Below are positions 12,891-12,955 of a stretch of 12,955 bases of DNA, one piece after another. The stretch is from the NCBI GenBank assembly GCA_045648165.1, contig JAZRNL010000046.1, positions 1 to 12,955 of the forward strand, written 5' to 3'. The stretch comes from RGIG9115 sp045648165 (lineage in GTDB: Bacteria > Bacillota > Clostridia > UBA1381). A program made the position numbers and the translations under genes. Every line of letters begins with the position of its first letter. The first letter of the stretch is position 1. The notes beneath the pieces were generated by a model. The model had not been told where the DNA came from, ran no database searches, and saw only the letters and a program-made list of their open reading frames with translations.

Positions 12891-12955
12891 TTATGCAAAC
12901 TTCCTGATGTAGTCTCTCAGAACAAAATCACCTATTGTATTAGGATAGCTCATAA
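12891..12955 (-). CDS. Possible 3' end of an unidentified gene
   Basis: One minus-strand frame is open from the right edge to a TAA at 12893-12891 and ends ...YPNTIGDFVLRDYIRKFA. The other two minus-strand frames stop almost at once. A good terminator follows. About 20 residues are too few to name a family. An ATG at 12953 exists but has no visible ribosome binding site, so a C-terminal fragment is more likely than a complete mini-gene. Confidence 0.4.
   Translation of the reverse strand, partial: MSYPNTIGDFVLRDYIRKFA

Noticed and set aside
11981..12955. Replication origin next to the recF-gyrB cluster
   Set aside because: I saw no cluster of DnaA boxes (TTATCCACA-like) here or before recJ, and dnaA-dnaN are absent.

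Overview
The window looks like chromosomal DNA of a spore-forming, low-to-moderate G+C member of the Clostridia (Bacillota). The signs are a SpoIID gene, the Firmicutes-type string yaaA-recF-remB-gyrB, a long bifunctional Rel protein, strong Shine-Dalgarno sites close to consensus, frequent TTG/GTG starts, and intergenic DNA full of small hairpins. G+C counted by hand on samples is about 42% in recJ but only about 30-34% in the 2.6-3.4 kb stretch. I cannot name a genus.

Layout. 1-248 is intergenic and rich in hairpins. 249-2533 (minus strand) is a two-gene unit, a DUF3048/YerB-like lipoprotein followed by RmuC, driven by a full-consensus promoter that lies in the 3' end of the next gene. 2607-3368 is a small AT-rich divergent pair: a SLOG/DUF1273-type Rossmann protein (minus) and a Cro/CI-type regulator (plus), separated by about 115 bp packed with palindromes. 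A bidirectional terminator separates this pair from spoIID (minus, 3378-4331). From a near-perfect promoter at 4400-4428 runs a compact six-gene plus-strand operon: recJ, rel, yaaA (S4 domain), recF, remB (DUF370), gyrB. Here the recJ-rel pair, normally associated with apt and dtd, is joined to the replication-origin cluster yaaA-recF-remB-gyrB. The usual dnaA-dnaN upstream and gyrA downstream are absent.

11981-12955 holds no complete protein gene that I believe. It contains (i) a roughly 240-bp array of short hairpins ending in the probable gyrB-operon terminator and flanked by a 13-nt direct repeat; (ii) two copies, in inverted orientation, of a multi-branched structured element (12286-12412 and 12486-12620). 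Their stems differ in sequence but keep base pairing, while unpaired linkers, a 2-nt bulge and loop motifs are conserved; (iii) further hairpins and minus-strand terminators; and (iv) the probable 3' end of a minus-strand gene at the right edge.

The pair of covarying elements is the most interesting object in the window. It behaves like a structured RNA, or a mobile element whose fold is under selection, and I do not recognise it as a known family. The protein genes are mostly DNA maintenance (RecJ, RecF, RmuC, gyrase), stringent response (Rel), ribosome-associated (YaaA), developmental regulation (RemB) and sporulation (SpoIID) functions.
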